Part shown: in pieces, positions 34,097-43,692 of the stretch
How the letters are laid out: each line of letters starts with the position of its first letter
Numbering within the stretch: the stretch's first letter is position 1
NCBI GenBank assembly: GCA_965232285.1
Contig: CBDDPL010000004.1
Coordinates: forward strand, 1,550,001-1,614,000
DNA length: 64,000 nucleotides
Origin: Denitrobaculum sp965232285
Lineage (GTDB): Bacteria; Pseudomonadota; Alphaproteobacteria; Kiloniellales; Kiloniellaceae
Direction of reading: 5' to 3'
Made by a program: the position numbers and the translations under genes
Notes under the pieces: generated by a model
Told to the model about the DNA's origin: nothing
What the model saw: the letters and a program-made list of their open reading frames with translations, nothing else
Database searches by the model: none

Positions 34097-34834
34097 ATGC
34101 GACTGCGTTTGCTCCCGTTTCTTATCCTTGCCGCCGCCGCGCTCTTTACCATCAAGATCGGCAACATCTGGCAGGGCGTTTCCACGGCCACCGCCGCGAA
34201 GACGGGAATCGAGCAGCTTGCCGCCAAGCAGCCCGATGAGGGCGAAGAGGCCGCGAGCGACGCTGAAGAACCGGCTGAAATGGCGAAAGGCGCGGAATCC
34301 GAAGACGGCGCCAAGATGGCTGACGCCATGGAGGCTTCGGGCGACGAGGATGAGGCCGGCAAAGCGCAGATGGCCGCGAAGCAAGACGAGGCTGCCGGAC
34401 CACGTGATCCCTTCTCCCTGACCGATGAGGAAATCAACCTGCTGCAGTCGCTGTCGGAGCGTCGCGAAGCCATCGAACAGCGGGGGCGGGAGCTGGATCA
34501 GCGTGAGATCCTCCTGAAGGCAGCCGAAAGCCGGATCGACGAAAAGGTCGCCGAACTGGAGGCCCTGCGAAAATCGATCGAAGGTCTGCTGGCAGACCAC
34601 GATGAAGAGACCGAGGCCCAGATGAAGAGCCTCGTGAAGATCTACGAGGCGATGAAGCCCAAGGACGCGGCGCGGATCTTCGAGCAGCTCGACATGGTGG
34701 TGCTGCTGGACGTCATCGAGCGCATGAAAGAGCGCAAGACGGCTCCCATCCTGGCCAACATGGATCCTGAACGCGCCAAGACCATCACCCTGGAGCTTGC
34801 CCAGCGGCGCACTCTGCCCCTCGCCAAAGAATAA
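34097..34834 (+). CDS. MotE/FlbB-type protein (MgtE N-terminal-like domain)
   Basis: The ATG at 34097 follows AGGAAGG by 6 bases and starts a membrane anchor or signal (RLRLLPFLILAAAALFTIK). An acidic Ala/Glu-rich linker leads to a coiled coil (about 115-165, with RREAIEQRGRELDQREILLK) and a C-terminal MgtE_N-like domain: LVKIYEAMKPKDAARIFEQL, MDPERAKTI and ELAQRR. Relatives are the Sinorhizobium chaperone MotE and FlbB; no cysteines are present, unlike MotE. Function near the stator is likely. Confidence 0.78.
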   Translation: MRLRLLPFLILAAAALFTIKIGNIWQGVSTATAAKTGIEQLAAKQPDEGEEAASDAEEPAEMAKGAESEDGAKMADAMEASGDEDEAGKAQMAAKQDEAAGPRDPFSLTDEEINLLQSLSERREAIEQRGRELDQREILLKAAESRIDEKVAELEALRKSIEGLLADHDEETEAQMKSLVKIYEAMKPKDAARIFEQLDMVVLLDVIERMKERKTAPILANMDPERAKTITLELAQRRTLPLAKE

Positions 34835-34969
34835 ATGGATTTCAAGGCGTTGAAGGTGAAGGCGCCGTTTACGCTGCGTTAATCGGATATCGATAAAGTT
34901 CAACAGGTTTAGCAAGGGGGTTTCGAGGATCCGCCTTGTGGGGACCGCCGGTAACAAAAGGAGACTAAT

Positions 34970-35359
34970 ATGTCCGCTGTCGACATGAACATGCCGATCC
35001 TGATCGTCGATGACTACAAGACGATGCTTCGGATCATTCGTAATCTGCTGAAGCAGTTGGGTTTCAACAACGTCGATGAAGCCGCTGATGGCAGCGCTGC
35101 GCTGCAGAAGCTCCGCGACAAGTCCTACGGTCTGGTCATTTCCGACTGGAACATGGAGCCGATGAGCGGCCTGCAGCTCCTCAAGGAATGCCGCACGGAC
35201 AATCAGCTCAAAGCCCTGCCGTTCATCATGATCACGGCTGAGAGCAAGAGCGAAAACGTTGTCGCCGCCAAGGAAGCCGGCGTGAACAACTACATCGTCA
35301 AGCCTTTCAACGCTGCCACGCTGAAGAGCAAGCTCACCGCTGTTCTGGGTGCGTTTTAA
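34970..35359 (+). CDS. cheY: CheY-type single-domain response regulator
   Basis: A 129-residue receiver: acidic pair D14-D15, phosphorylation site D59 (VISDWNMEPMSG), T89 (MITAES) and K111 (VKPFNA). MEPMSGLQLL is typical of flagellar CheY. It is followed 11 bases later by cheZ, so it probably is the regulator that binds FliM. An AAAGGAG ribosome site lies 6 bases upstream. Confidence 0.93.
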   Translation: MSAVDMNMPILIVDDYKTMLRIIRNLLKQLGFNNVDEAADGSAALQKLRDKSYGLVISDWNMEPMSGLQLLKECRTDNQLKALPFIMITAESKSENVVAAKEAGVNNYIVKPFNAATLKSKLTAVLGAF

Positions 35360-35370
35360 GGGCCGGTTTT

Positions 35371-36027
35371 ATGTCGTTGCCGGCTCACAAGGATATTGCC
35401 GAGGAAATTGCGGACCTGGATGACGGCGAAGGCCGTCTCGATATCAAGGCCGTAAGGAACCTGGTCAATAAGCACATGCAGTCCGCCGAGGATAACTTCT
35501 CGGCGGCGAGCATGAAGATGTACTCCGAGGTCGAAGAGGTTGCCGAATACATCACCGCCGCCAAGGCGGAGATCGCATCTCTTCGCCCGGATGAAATCAC
35601 AAGTGAGCACCTGCCGACGGCGACGGACGAGCTTGAAGCCATCGTCGGGGCAACCGAGACTGCCACCAACACGATCCTCGAATCGATGGAACAGCTCGAG
35701 GAACTGGCAGGAAGCGTCGATGACGCGGTTGCGGAAAAGATCAACGATTCCGTGACCCAGGTCTACGAAGCATGTAGCTTCCAGGACATCACCGGACAGA
35801 GAATCAGTAAAGTCGTCAATGCCTTGCAGCATGTGGAGAATAAGGTCTCCGGGCTGCTCGAGGCCTTTGGCGATCAGTTCCAGGCCGCCGGCGGCAACGC
35901 CCCCGTGACGCCGAAGCGTGCGGACGGCAAGACGGAACGGCCGGACGAAGATCTCTGCAACGGCCCGCAACTTCCCGGGAATGAAATCAGTCAGGATGAC
36001 ATAGACGCCCTTATGGGCTTCGACTGA
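35371..36027 (+). CDS. cheZ: CheY-phosphate phosphatase CheZ
   Basis: Mostly helical protein of 218 residues with the active-site segment CSFQDITGQRISKVVNALQ, in which D139 and Q143 match the catalytic D-x3-Q of CheZ. The last residues DDIDALMGFD fit the C-terminal CheY-binding helix. The gene directly follows cheY, its substrate. Confidence 0.9.
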   Translation: MSLPAHKDIAEEIADLDDGEGRLDIKAVRNLVNKHMQSAEDNFSAASMKMYSEVEEVAEYITAAKAEIASLRPDEITSEHLPTATDELEAIVGATETATNTILESMEQLEELAGSVDDAVAEKINDSVTQVYEACSFQDITGQRISKVVNALQHVENKVSGLLEAFGDQFQAAGGNAPVTPKRADGKTERPDEDLCNGPQLPGNEISQDDIDALMGFD

Positions 36028-36033
36028 TCCGCG

Positions 36034-36705
36034 ATGCTTGGTCCGCTGGCAAGGACCTTCGCAGCGAAGAGCGATCCCAATGTGGTTGCTCTGCTGAGCC
36101 TTAAGCTCCTTCTTCTCGCCTTTTTCATCCTGCTCAACGCGCTTTCGGTGATCGAAGACGACAAACAGCGTGTCGTGATCGACAGCGTGAGCCAGGCCTT
36201 CGATGGCCGTATCCAGGCTTACAAAACGCTGTCGGAGCAGGTTTCCGCCTCCGGACAGCTCTCCGGTGCCGAGCGTCTGGCCGAGGCTCTGGCGGACCTG
36301 CTGGACTCCACTCTGCCGGCGATCCGGCTAAGCGAGGGCGCGAGCCACAGTGAGGTCCGGATCGAGTTGCCTTCGAGCATGCTGTTCGGGCGCGGGGCGA
36401 CCGAATTGAAACCGGGTCATGATCTCTTGATGCAACGCCTGACCGACGCCCTGCTCGCCGAAAGCGCGCAGGGCACGACCTTTCTGGCGGAAGTGCGGCA
36501 CGGCGTGCCGGCCAACGCGCTCGAGCGCCTGGACGACCTCAAGGAGCGTTCGGTGGAACTTCGCCGGATCGGACATCTTGCACAGGTCATGGTCGATCAA
36601 GGCCTTCCGCGGGAACAGCTTTCAAGTGGACTTGAACTCGGACGGCCGGGCGCCGTCTTCCTGTCGTTCCGGCTGGTCGAAACGCAGGGAGAAGATCAGC
36701 CATGA
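36034..36705 (+). CDS. MotB-like protein lacking the ion-channel aspartate
   Basis: One N-terminal membrane helix (about 16-38, VVALLSLKLLLLAFFILLNA) with K24 and no acidic residue, then a helical linker and a degenerate OmpA-like domain (FGRGATELKPGHDLLMQRLT). In a true MotB the helix carries the proton-binding aspartate, so this paralogue cannot pump alone. It overlaps the next gene by four bases, and that gene has the aspartate, so the two may act as a pair. No close named family is recognised. Confidence 0.7.
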   Translation: MLGPLARTFAAKSDPNVVALLSLKLLLLAFFILLNALSVIEDDKQRVVIDSVSQAFDGRIQAYKTLSEQVSASGQLSGAERLAEALADLLDSTLPAIRLSEGASHSEVRIELPSSMLFGRGATELKPGHDLLMQRLTDALLAESAQGTTFLAEVRHGVPANALERLDDLKERSVELRRIGHLAQVMVDQGLPREQLSSGLELGRPGAVFLSFRLVETQGEDQP

Positions 36706-37511
36706 CCCCGCCTGATCTCCATAGCGAAGAGACCCTGGATGTCGCGCCCCCGCCACAGCGTGTCGCGCGCCCTCTGATGTCCCAGGCCGGTCGCTCGACG
36801 GCGTCTCCCGATGCCTGGATGGTGACCTTTACCGATCTGGTCGCCCTGATGCTGACTTTCTTTGTTCTGCTTTATTCGATGTCCCGCCTGGACCTGGTGA
36901 AGTGGCAGAACCTGACCGGGTCGCTTGCCAGCAGCCTGGACAGCGTCAGCGAATCACAGGTTGTGGAACCGAAGGCCCAGCTTGACATCGCGCCGGTCCA
37001 GTTTATGCCTGGCACCGATCTCGATTATCTGGCCAATGTTCTCTCCGAACGGCTGCGCAGCGATCCACAGCTCACTGATGTTCTCCTGCGGAACCGCGGT
37101 GACCGGCTCGTGCTTTCCTTGCCGGATTCCCTGCTGTTTGACGGCCAGAGCCGGCAGATCGGGGCGCAGGCTGAGCGTACTATGTTTGCACTTGGCGGCG
37201 TCTTTCGGACGATTTCGAACAGTGTCGAGATCATTGCCTATCCGCTTGCGGAGGCCGATGGTGACAGGGTTTCCAGTTCAGAAAGCGAGGCAGGTGAGGC
37301 GGCCTGGACGCAGGCCCTGAGCCGCGCCATCTCCCTGGCCCGCCTGCTGACGCAGGCTGGCTACAACGGTGAGATTCGCCCCAAAGGCGTGACATGGAAA
37401 CCAGATGCTTTCGAGGCGCAAGCGGCGGAGCAGGAAAGAGATTCCGAGGGCTTGGGCGCGGCCACCTATCGTTTCGATCTGGTGGTGTTGGACAGCGAAG
37501 GGGAACGATGA
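36702..37511 (+). CDS. motB: MotB-like stator protein
   Basis: The N-terminal region ends in the stator helix AWMVTFTDLVALMLTFFVLL, where D45 is the ion-binding aspartate, and the plug-like segment YSMSRLDLVKWQNL follows. The periplasmic part has an OmpA-like fold with DRLVLSLPDSLLFDGQSRQI. No motA gene is in the window, so the partner must be elsewhere. The stop overlaps the TPR gene by four bases (ATGA). Confidence 0.78.
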   Translation: MTPPDLHSEETLDVAPPPQRVARPLMSQAGRSTASPDAWMVTFTDLVALMLTFFVLLYSMSRLDLVKWQNLTGSLASSLDSVSESQVVEPKAQLDIAPVQFMPGTDLDYLANVLSERLRSDPQLTDVLLRNRGDRLVLSLPDSLLFDGQSRQIGAQAERTMFALGGVFRTISNSVEIIAYPLAEADGDRVSSSESEAGEAAWTQALSRAISLARLLTQAGYNGEIRPKGVTWKPDAFEAQAAEQERDSEGLGAATYRFDLVVLDSEGER

Positions 37512-40500
37512 TGCGCTGCCTGATCCGCGCCGGCTTGCTGCTGGCAGTGACCGTCGCTTGGCTTCTGCCGCAGACGCTCTCGGCCGCCGAAGAGGTGCGC
37601 GTGCGCGGCGGCGTTCATCCGGAGTTCGGGCGCATCGTCTTCGACTGGCCCGTCGCCGTGCCCTTCGAGGCCCGTCAGGAGGGCAACTTGCTGGTGGTCG
37701 CGTTCGAACAGGCGGCCGACTATGATCTCTCTGCCGTACAGCGGGCGCTGTTTCGCTACATCGGCGCAGGTGAGGTGACGGCGGAAGGACGCCAGGTCCG
37801 CTTCCCGCTCAAGAGGGCTTATGACGTGAGGGCGGCCCGGATCGACGGCAAGGTCGTGGTCGATCTCTATGTTCCCTCTGCGGCAGATAATGCATCTGAT
37901 GCCGCTGCCGCGGCGCCGCGCATCCCGGTCCGAACGGGCGAGCACCCCGGGTTCAGCCGGGTGGTCTTCGACTGGCAGAGCCCGGTCGCTGCGCGGCTGG
38001 AAGAGGCCGAGGGGCAGGCAAGGATTCTCTTCGATCAAACGGCGCAATTCGATCTGGCGCAGGCGCAGAGGGACCTGCCGCGCGGTATCACTGGCCTGAA
38101 TGCTGAAGCAAGTGCGCAGGGGAGTCAGGTTGCCGTCCGTGCGCCTGCGGGTTCGAGCTACCGCCTCTTTCGCTCCGGCAACAAAACGGTGCTGGATGTG
38201 ACCGCGCCGAGCGTCGCGCAGAAGAGTGAAGAACCGAAGCCGGCATCGCCTGCAAGGGAAGAAAATCAGCAGGCGGTGGTTAAGGACAAGGCGCCGGAAG
38301 ATGAGGCCGCGGCCAAGGTCGTCTCGAAGCCGACGTCGCTTCTGCCTAAGCAGCCGGCGAAGGCGGAGGTTAAGCCCGCCGCGGAAGAAACTGCGCCGGC
38401 GAAGCCCGCGGTGCGCGACGAGTCTGCCGAGCGAAAGGCCGAGAACAGCGAGGCGGCCAAGACGGTGACAGAGAGCGGCTCTGTACCGAAAGAACCAGCC
38501 TCCGAAACGGCCGCTAAAGATAAGCCTGAGATCAGTGAAAAGGCCGCGGAAGCGCCCAAGAGCGGCAGCGAAAACACTGCCAGCTCAGCGCCGGCGCAGA
38601 CCAGCAGCGGTCCGGTGCGTTTTGCCACTCCGGAAAGCCTGCGCGCGGCGGTCGCGGCGGAAAAGGCCGGACAGCCGATCCCGGAAAACAATCTGGTGAC
38701 CCTGGAGGCCTTCCAGCCCGATGTCTCGGTCGAGCCGGCCCTGCGGGAAGACGATGGCCCGGACAGTCCCGCCAAACTGGTGATGCTGGCCGACGATCCC
38801 GAACTGCCGCAGTTCACCCCGGCACCTGGAAAAGCGCCTGAGCCGCAGCGCCCCACCATCCTCAACTTCGGCTGGGACCGGGCGACCGGTGCGGCCGCCT
38901 TCCAGCGTGGAAACCGACTCTGGCTGGTATTCGACCGTCGCGGGCCCTTTGACCTGACCCAGCAACTGCGCAAAGTCGCACCCCATCTCGAGCCGATCGA
39001 CCGGGTGCCGGTGCGGCGCGGTACGGCGGTGCGTCTGACCTTGCCGCCGCTGTTCGCACCGCGCCTGTCCTTTGCCGATAATACCTGGAGCGTGGACATC
39101 CGCCGGCGCGTGCCGCTGCCCGAAGCCACCGCGAAGGTTTCGGTGAAGTCCGGCGATCAGGGGCCGGAAGTCATCTTCGATCGGGGCGGCGCCCGGGCTC
39201 TGTTGTCCCTGGTCGATCCGGACCTGAATGACCGCATCATCATCGCACCGGTGCGTGAGCCTGGGCTGGGCGTCGCCGCCATCCAACAGTTTCCGCAGTT
39301 CCGCGCGCTGGTCAGCTTCCAGGGTGTGGTGCTGCAGCCGACCGCCGAAGGCCTCGCCATGAGCCTCGAACGGCGCGGTGTGGTGGTCGAGGGCCGCGAG
39401 CCGCTGCAGGTGTCGGATGCCGATGCCCGCGCGCTGCCCAAGAGCGGCGAGCGGCACCGGATGCAATCTGGCTCCATGTTCGATCTCAATCTTGCCCGGC
39501 GCGGCGGCGACGACGACTACATCGCGAGCAAGCAGGAGCTGCAACGCGGCGTTCTGGGTGAAGAGCAGAACAAGGTTGGGATCGCGCGTCTCGATCTGGC
39601 CCGCTTTTACTTCGCCCATGGCCGTGCGCAGGAGGCCCTGGGGATTCTGCGTTTGCTGGAGGCCGAAACACCGAACATCGCGGCGGACCCTGAAGTCCTG
39701 ATGATGAAGGGTGTGAGCCAGTTCCTCGCTGACGACTTCGAAGAAGCGGCCGCCACCCTTGCGCACCCGGCGCTGGTTGGCGAGCGGGAAGGCGTGCTCT
39801 GGCAGTCCGCCATGGCGGCCAAGGACCAGGACTGGGAAGTCGCCGCAACCGGTTTCGCCGAGTCCGACGACCTGATCGATCAGTATCCCCGGCCGGTGCG
39901 GAACCGCCTGCGCCTGATGGTGGCGGAGGCGCGTCTGGCGACCGGCGACACCGGTGGAGCGAGTCTCTATCTGCGTAGGATCGAAGCGGACACGCCGACG
40001 GAATCGGAGTTGGCCCAGATCGGTTATCTGGAGGGACGGCGCCTGCTCCTGGACGGCGAGGGAGAAGAAGCGCGCAAGCTTTGGCGCCAGATCGCGCGGA
40101 ATCGTCACCGGCCCTCGAGCGCGCGGGCGCGCCTGGCGCTAGTCGACCAGGGCCTGGATAACGGCTCTTTGTCGGAAGCGGAAGCCGTCGATGAGATCGA
40201 GAACCTGCGGTTCGCCTGGCGTGGCGATCAGTTCGAATTCGCCTTGTTGAGCCGGCTGGGCGACCTCTACCTGGAACAAGCCGATTACCGCAAGGGTCTG
40301 AGGGCCCTGCGTCAGGCAGCCTCGCACTTTCCTTCGTCGAAGCGCTCGGAAGAGATCACCCGCCGGATGCAGCAGGAGTTCCGGGACCTCTATCTGACCG
40401 AGAAGGGCGAAGCGGTTCAGCCCGTGACGGCCGTCGCGCTCTACGAAGAGTACAAGGAACTCACACCGCCCGGCGAGGAAGGCGACGCCATCATCACCAA

Positions 40501-41173
40501 GCTCGCGGACCGTCTGGTCGAGGTCGATCTGCTGGAGCGGGCCGGCGATCTGTTGTCGGACCAGGTGGATCGTCGTCTGAAGGGTGAGGAAAAGGCGAAG
40601 GTCGCCGCCCGCACTGCTCTGATCCGCCTCCTGGAGCGAAAGCCGGAGGAGGCTCTGCAGGTTCTGGATCGGAGCGAGATGGAGGATTTGCCTGCGGAGT
40701 TGAAGCAGCAGCGCCGTCATCTGCGCGCCCAGGCTTTGGCGGATGCGGACAGGCAGGACGAGGCCCTGGCACTGCTGGAGGGCGATACCGCCTCCGATGC
40801 ACTTCAATTGCGCGCGGAAATCCTCTGGAAGCAGCAGAACTGGAAGGACGCCGGTCTCGCCCTGGCGCGTCTGGTGCCGGCCGAGCCGCCGAAACGTGCC
40901 CTCAGCGCCAAGGAATCGCGCGCCGTGCTCAACCTCGCGGTTGCGCTAACCATGGCCGACGACCGGCCCGCGCTGGAACTTCTTGCTGAGAGCTATCGGG
41001 ACATCATGGAGGAGACGCCGGAAGCGGACTCCTTCGCCCTGCTGGCCGGCGATCTGATGGCGGACGACGTGAAGTCGATCTCGGAGGAACTCGCGCAGAT
41101 CGGCCAGATTCAGGATTTCGTCTCCAGTTATCGCAAGCAGCTCAATTCCACGCAGCTCAGCGAACTGGAATAG
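37508..41173 (+). CDS. Very large exported AMIN-like/TPR protein of the motility operon
   Basis: A 1221-residue protein starting at the ATG coupled to motB. Signal peptide 1-26; two AMIN-like beta repeats (VRGGVHPEFGRIVFDWP near 31 and VRTGEHPGFSRVVFDWQ near 140); a long Lys/Glu/Ala/Pro-rich segment (about 240-370); a third AMIN-like unit (ILNFGWDRATGAAAFQRGNR near 448); then TPR-type helices from about 680 to the end. AMIN domains bind peptidoglycan-associated structures, so a cell-wall anchor or scaffold for the stator is plausible. The name and exact role are unknown. Confidence 0.8.
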   Translation: MMRCLIRAGLLLAVTVAWLLPQTLSAAEEVRVRGGVHPEFGRIVFDWPVAVPFEARQEGNLLVVAFEQAADYDLSAVQRALFRYIGAGEVTAEGRQVRFPLKRAYDVRAARIDGKVVVDLYVPSAADNASDAAAAAPRIPVRTGEHPGFSRVVFDWQSPVAARLEEAEGQARILFDQTAQFDLAQAQRDLPRGITGLNAEASAQGSQVAVRAPAGSSYRLFRSGNKTVLDVTAPSVAQKSEEPKPASPAREENQQAVVKDKAPEDEAAAKVVSKPTSLLPKQPAKAEVKPAAEETAPAKPAVRDESAERKAENSEAAKTVTESGSVPKEPASETAAKDKPEISEKAAEAPKSGSENTASSAPAQTSSGPVRFATPESLRAAVAAEKAGQPIPENNLVTLEAFQPDVSVEPALREDDGPDSPAKLVMLADDPELPQFTPAPGKAPEPQRPTILNFGWDRATGAAAFQRGNRLWLVFDRRGPFDLTQQLRKVAPHLEPIDRVPVRRGTAVRLTLPPLFAPRLSFADNTWSVDIRRRVPLPEATAKVSVKSGDQGPEVIFDRGGARALLSLVDPDLNDRIIIAPVREPGLGVAAIQQFPQFRALVSFQGVVLQPTAEGLAMSLERRGVVVEGREPLQVSDADARALPKSGERHRMQSGSMFDLNLARRGGDDDYIASKQELQRGVLGEEQNKVGIARLDLARFYFAHGRAQEALGILRLLEAETPNIAADPEVLMMKGVSQFLADDFEEAAATLAHPALVGEREGVLWQSAMAAKDQDWEVAATGFAESDDLIDQYPRPVRNRLRLMVAEARLATGDTGGASLYLRRIEADTPTESELAQIGYLEGRRLLLDGEGEEARKLWRQIARNRHRPSSARARLALVDQGLDNGSLSEAEAVDEIENLRFAWRGDQFEFALLSRLGDLYLEQADYRKGLRALRQAASHFPSSKRSEEITRRMQQEFRDLYLTEKGEAVQPVTAVALYEEYKELTPPGEEGDAIITKLADRLVEVDLLERAGDLLSDQVDRRLKGEEKAKVAARTALIRLLERKPEEALQVLDRSEMEDLPAELKQQRRHLRAQALADADRQDEALALLEGDTASDALQLRAEILWKQQNWKDAGLALARLVPAEPPKRALSAKESRAVLNLAVALTMADDRPALELLAESYRDIMEETPEADSFALLAGDLMADDVKSISEELAQIGQIQDFVSSYRKQLNSTQLSELE

Positions 41174-41240
41174 CGCTATTGAACCGAGGCGGGGTTTGAG
41201 GCGTAGTTAGGTTCTCAAGCTTTGGGAGCCTCTTCACGCA

Positions 41241-42395
41241 ATGCTGCTGACCCTGTCGGTTTCAGGTTACCGCTCTCTGCGGGAACTGATCCTACCCCTC
41301 AAGCGCCTCAATCTGATCACGGGGCCCAACGGCTGCGGGAAATCGAATCTCTATCGCGCGATCCGGCTTCTGGCCGAGAGTGCGCAGGGCGGGGTCATCG
41401 GTTCTCTCGCGGCGGAAGGCGGTCTGGAGTCGACCCTTTGGGCCGGGCCAGAGGCCTTTTCCAGGGCGATGAAAGCGGGCGAGGTGCCGGTCCAGGGCAC
41501 GAGGCGGCGGGAACGGGTCAGCCTGAAGCTCGGCTTCGCCGATCAGGATTACGGCTACGCCATCGACCTGGGGCTGCCGCAGCCCTCCAGCTCCGCTTTC
41601 GGACGCGATCCCGAGATCAAGGCGGAAGCGGTCTGGGCCGGCGAGGTCCTGAAGCGGCACAATGTCTTCGCCAGCCGAAACGGCCCCAGCGTCACGATTC
41701 TCGACGGGGAGGGGACTCGAGTCCCCGTGCTGCGGGATCTTCCCGCCTACGATTCTATGATGACTCACGCCGCCGATCCCCGTGGCGCGCCTGAACTGCT
41801 GGCCCTGCGGGAACGGATGCGCGCCTGGCGTTTTTACGATCACTTCCGCACTGACCGGGAGGCGCCGGCCCGCCGTCCACAGATCGGGACCCGGACGAGC
41901 GTCCTGGCATCGGACGGCGCCGATCTGGCGGCGGCTATCCAGACGATCCTGGAGATCGGCGACGCCCGGGGGTTCGATGCCGCCATCGACGATGCCTTCC
42001 CCGGCAGTCGGGTGAGTGTCGCCAGTGAGGGTGGCCTCTTCGAGCTTGAAATACAGCAGCCTGGTCTGCTGCGGCCGCTGGGTGCGGCGGAACTCTCCGA
42101 CGGCACCCTGCGCTATCTTTTGCTGGTGACGGCCTTGCTGACGCCGCGGCCGCCGTCGCTGCTGGTGCTGAACGAGCCCGAGACCAGTCTGCACCCGGAG
42201 CTTCTCTCGCCACTGGCGCGCCTGATCGCGCAGACCGCAAAGCGAACCCAGGTCATCGTGGTTTCCCACGCCGGCCCTCTGGTGGAGGCTTTGGCGGAAG
42301 AAGACGACTGCGCGCTGATCGCCCTGGAAAAACGGCTGGGCGAGACGCTGGCGCCGGATCTGGAGCCGCCAGCCTGGGCCTGGCCCAAACGCTGA
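41241..42395 (+). CDS. AAA-family ATPase (RecF/SMC-like, COG4637 type)
   Basis: Walker A GPNGCGKS (28-35) after LRELILPLKRLNLIT, a signature-like LSDGTLRYLLLV, Walker B LLVLNEPETSLHPEL, and the switch histidine in VIVVSHAG. These are the marks of a predicted ATPase with an OLD/SMC-like head but without a nuclease domain. Length 384. It is a single gene between the TPR protein and a GNAT gene inside the flagellar region; nothing ties it to motility. Confidence 0.85.
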   Translation: MLLTLSVSGYRSLRELILPLKRLNLITGPNGCGKSNLYRAIRLLAESAQGGVIGSLAAEGGLESTLWAGPEAFSRAMKAGEVPVQGTRRRERVSLKLGFADQDYGYAIDLGLPQPSSSAFGRDPEIKAEAVWAGEVLKRHNVFASRNGPSVTILDGEGTRVPVLRDLPAYDSMMTHAADPRGAPELLALRERMRAWRFYDHFRTDREAPARRPQIGTRTSVLASDGADLAAAIQTILEIGDARGFDAAIDDAFPGSRVSVASEGGLFELEIQQPGLLRPLGAAELSDGTLRYLLLVTALLTPRPPSLLVLNEPETSLHPELLSPLARLIAQTAKRTQVIVVSHAGPLVEALAEEDDCALIALEKRLGETLAPDLEPPAWAWPKR

Positions 42396-42425
42396 AAGAA
42401 ACTTCAAGCTGCGCGTGGAGGATAG

Positions 42426-42944
42426 ATGTTGGACGAGATCATAATCAGGCGGTTTCGCGAAGATGATGCGACGGAGGTGCGTGATCTCTTCGTCACCATC
42501 AACCGGTCGCTCGCGCCGGAGGGCGCCGAAGAGGCTTTCGAAGGCTATATCGAACGATCGCTTACCGAAGAGGTCTCGCGGATCCAAGACTACTACGCGG
42601 AGCGCGCTGGAAGTTTCTGGGTTGCACTCTGTCGGAACGAAATCGTCGGGATGTTCGGTCTGGAGCGTTATGGCGAGGGCGCCGCTGAACTGCGCCGCAT
42701 GTACGTCAAACCAAGCTGGCAGCGTCGGGGCATTGCCCGTCGGCTGATCGACTGTGCCGAAGAACAAAGCCGTCTGGCGGGATATGTCCGGCTGGAGCTT
42801 TCAACCTCGGAACTGCAGGCGGCGGCCTTGTCACTCTATCGCAATAGCGGCTACCGGCTGGTGAAGGAAGAGGTTGCTGATACGGCCAGCAACAAGACGA
42901 TCGGCGGCGGCATCCGAAGGTATCACTTCGTAAAGGAGCTCTGA
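42426..42944 (+). CDS. GNAT-family N-acetyltransferase
   Basis: The acetyl-CoA-binding motif A is visible as LRRMYVKPSWQRRGIARRLI (about residues 97-116), with RLELSTSELQAAALSLYRNS for motif B. Length 172. A GGAGGAT ribosome site precedes the ATG and it follows the ATPase gene by 30 bases. It converges with fliP. Substrate unknown. Confidence 0.85.
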   Translation: MLDEIIIRRFREDDATEVRDLFVTINRSLAPEGAEEAFEGYIERSLTEEVSRIQDYYAERAGSFWVALCRNEIVGMFGLERYGEGAAELRRMYVKPSWQRRGIARRLIDCAEEQSRLAGYVRLELSTSELQAAALSLYRNSGYRLVKEEVADTASNKTIGGGIRRYHFVKEL

Positions 42945-42954
42945 GAGGCTTTGC

Positions 42955-43692
42955 CTAGCCGAAGCTCTTCACCAGGCTGCCGGCCACCAGGTACCAGCCG
43001 TCGACGAGCACGAAGAAGATCAGCTTGAAGGGCAGGGAGATCACGATCGGCGGCAGCATCATCATACCCATCGACATGAGGATCGAGGCGATGACCATGT
43101 CGATGATGATGAAGGGCAGGAACAGCAGGAAGCCGATTTCGAAAGCGCGGCGCAGTTCGCTGATCATGAAGGCCGGGATCAGCGCACGCATGGGCGTCTC
43201 CTCGGCGACTTCGACGCCATCAACGTCGCCCAACTCAATGAAGAGCTTCAGATCCTGGTCGCGCACATGGGCCAGCATGAATTCACGCACCGGCGCCGCC
43301 CCACGCTCCAGCGCCTCCAGTTCGGTGATGTCCTCCTCGATCAGCGGTTGGATGGCCTGATCGTAAACCGCCTCCATGGTGGGCATCATGATGAAGGCGG
43401 TGAGGAACAGCGCCAGACTGACCAGCACGGTGTTTGGCGGCGTCTGCTGAATGCCCATGGCGCTGCGCAGGAACGACAGCACGACCACGATCCGGGTGAA
43501 GGAGGTGACCATCATCAGGATCGCCGGCGCCAGGCTCAGGATGGTGATGAGGGCGACAATCTGCAGGATCCGGCCGGTGCCGGATCCGACGATGTCGCCG
43601 CCGAGATCCAGAGTCAGAGCCTGTGCCTGAACCTGCTCCGGTGAAGCGGCAAGCATCACCGCGGCGAGAAGCAGGAACGCGAAGCGCATCAT
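42955..43692 (-). CDS. fliP: Flagellar export gate protein FliP
   Basis: Core of the type III export gate. A signal peptide (1-23, cleaved after VQA) and four membrane segments are visible with LQIVALITILSLAPAILMMV, TSFTRIVVVLSFLRSAMGIQ, QTPPNTVLVSLALFLTAFIM and PFIIIDMVIASILMSMGMMM. Length 245. The start overlaps fliO by four bases. Confidence 0.97.
   Translation of the reverse strand: MMRFAFLLLAAVMLAASPEQVQAQALTLDLGGDIVGSGTGRILQIVALITILSLAPAILMMVTSFTRIVVVLSFLRSAMGIQQTPPNTVLVSLALFLTAFIMMPTMEAVYDQAIQPLIEEDITELEALERGAAPVREFMLAHVRDQDLKLFIELGDVDGVEVAEETPMRALIPAFMISELRRAFEIGFLLFLPFIIIDMVIASILMSMGMMMLPPIVISLPFKLIFFVLVDGWYLVAGSLVKSFG

Noticed and set aside
38585..40108. 507-codon minus-strand frame inside the TPR protein gene
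   Set aside because: Antisense mirror of a clearly coding gene with signal peptide and repeats; no ribosome site.
41292..42767. 491-codon minus-strand frame across the ATPase and GNAT genes
   Set aside because: It spans two genes with intact Walker and acetyl-CoA motifs on the plus strand.
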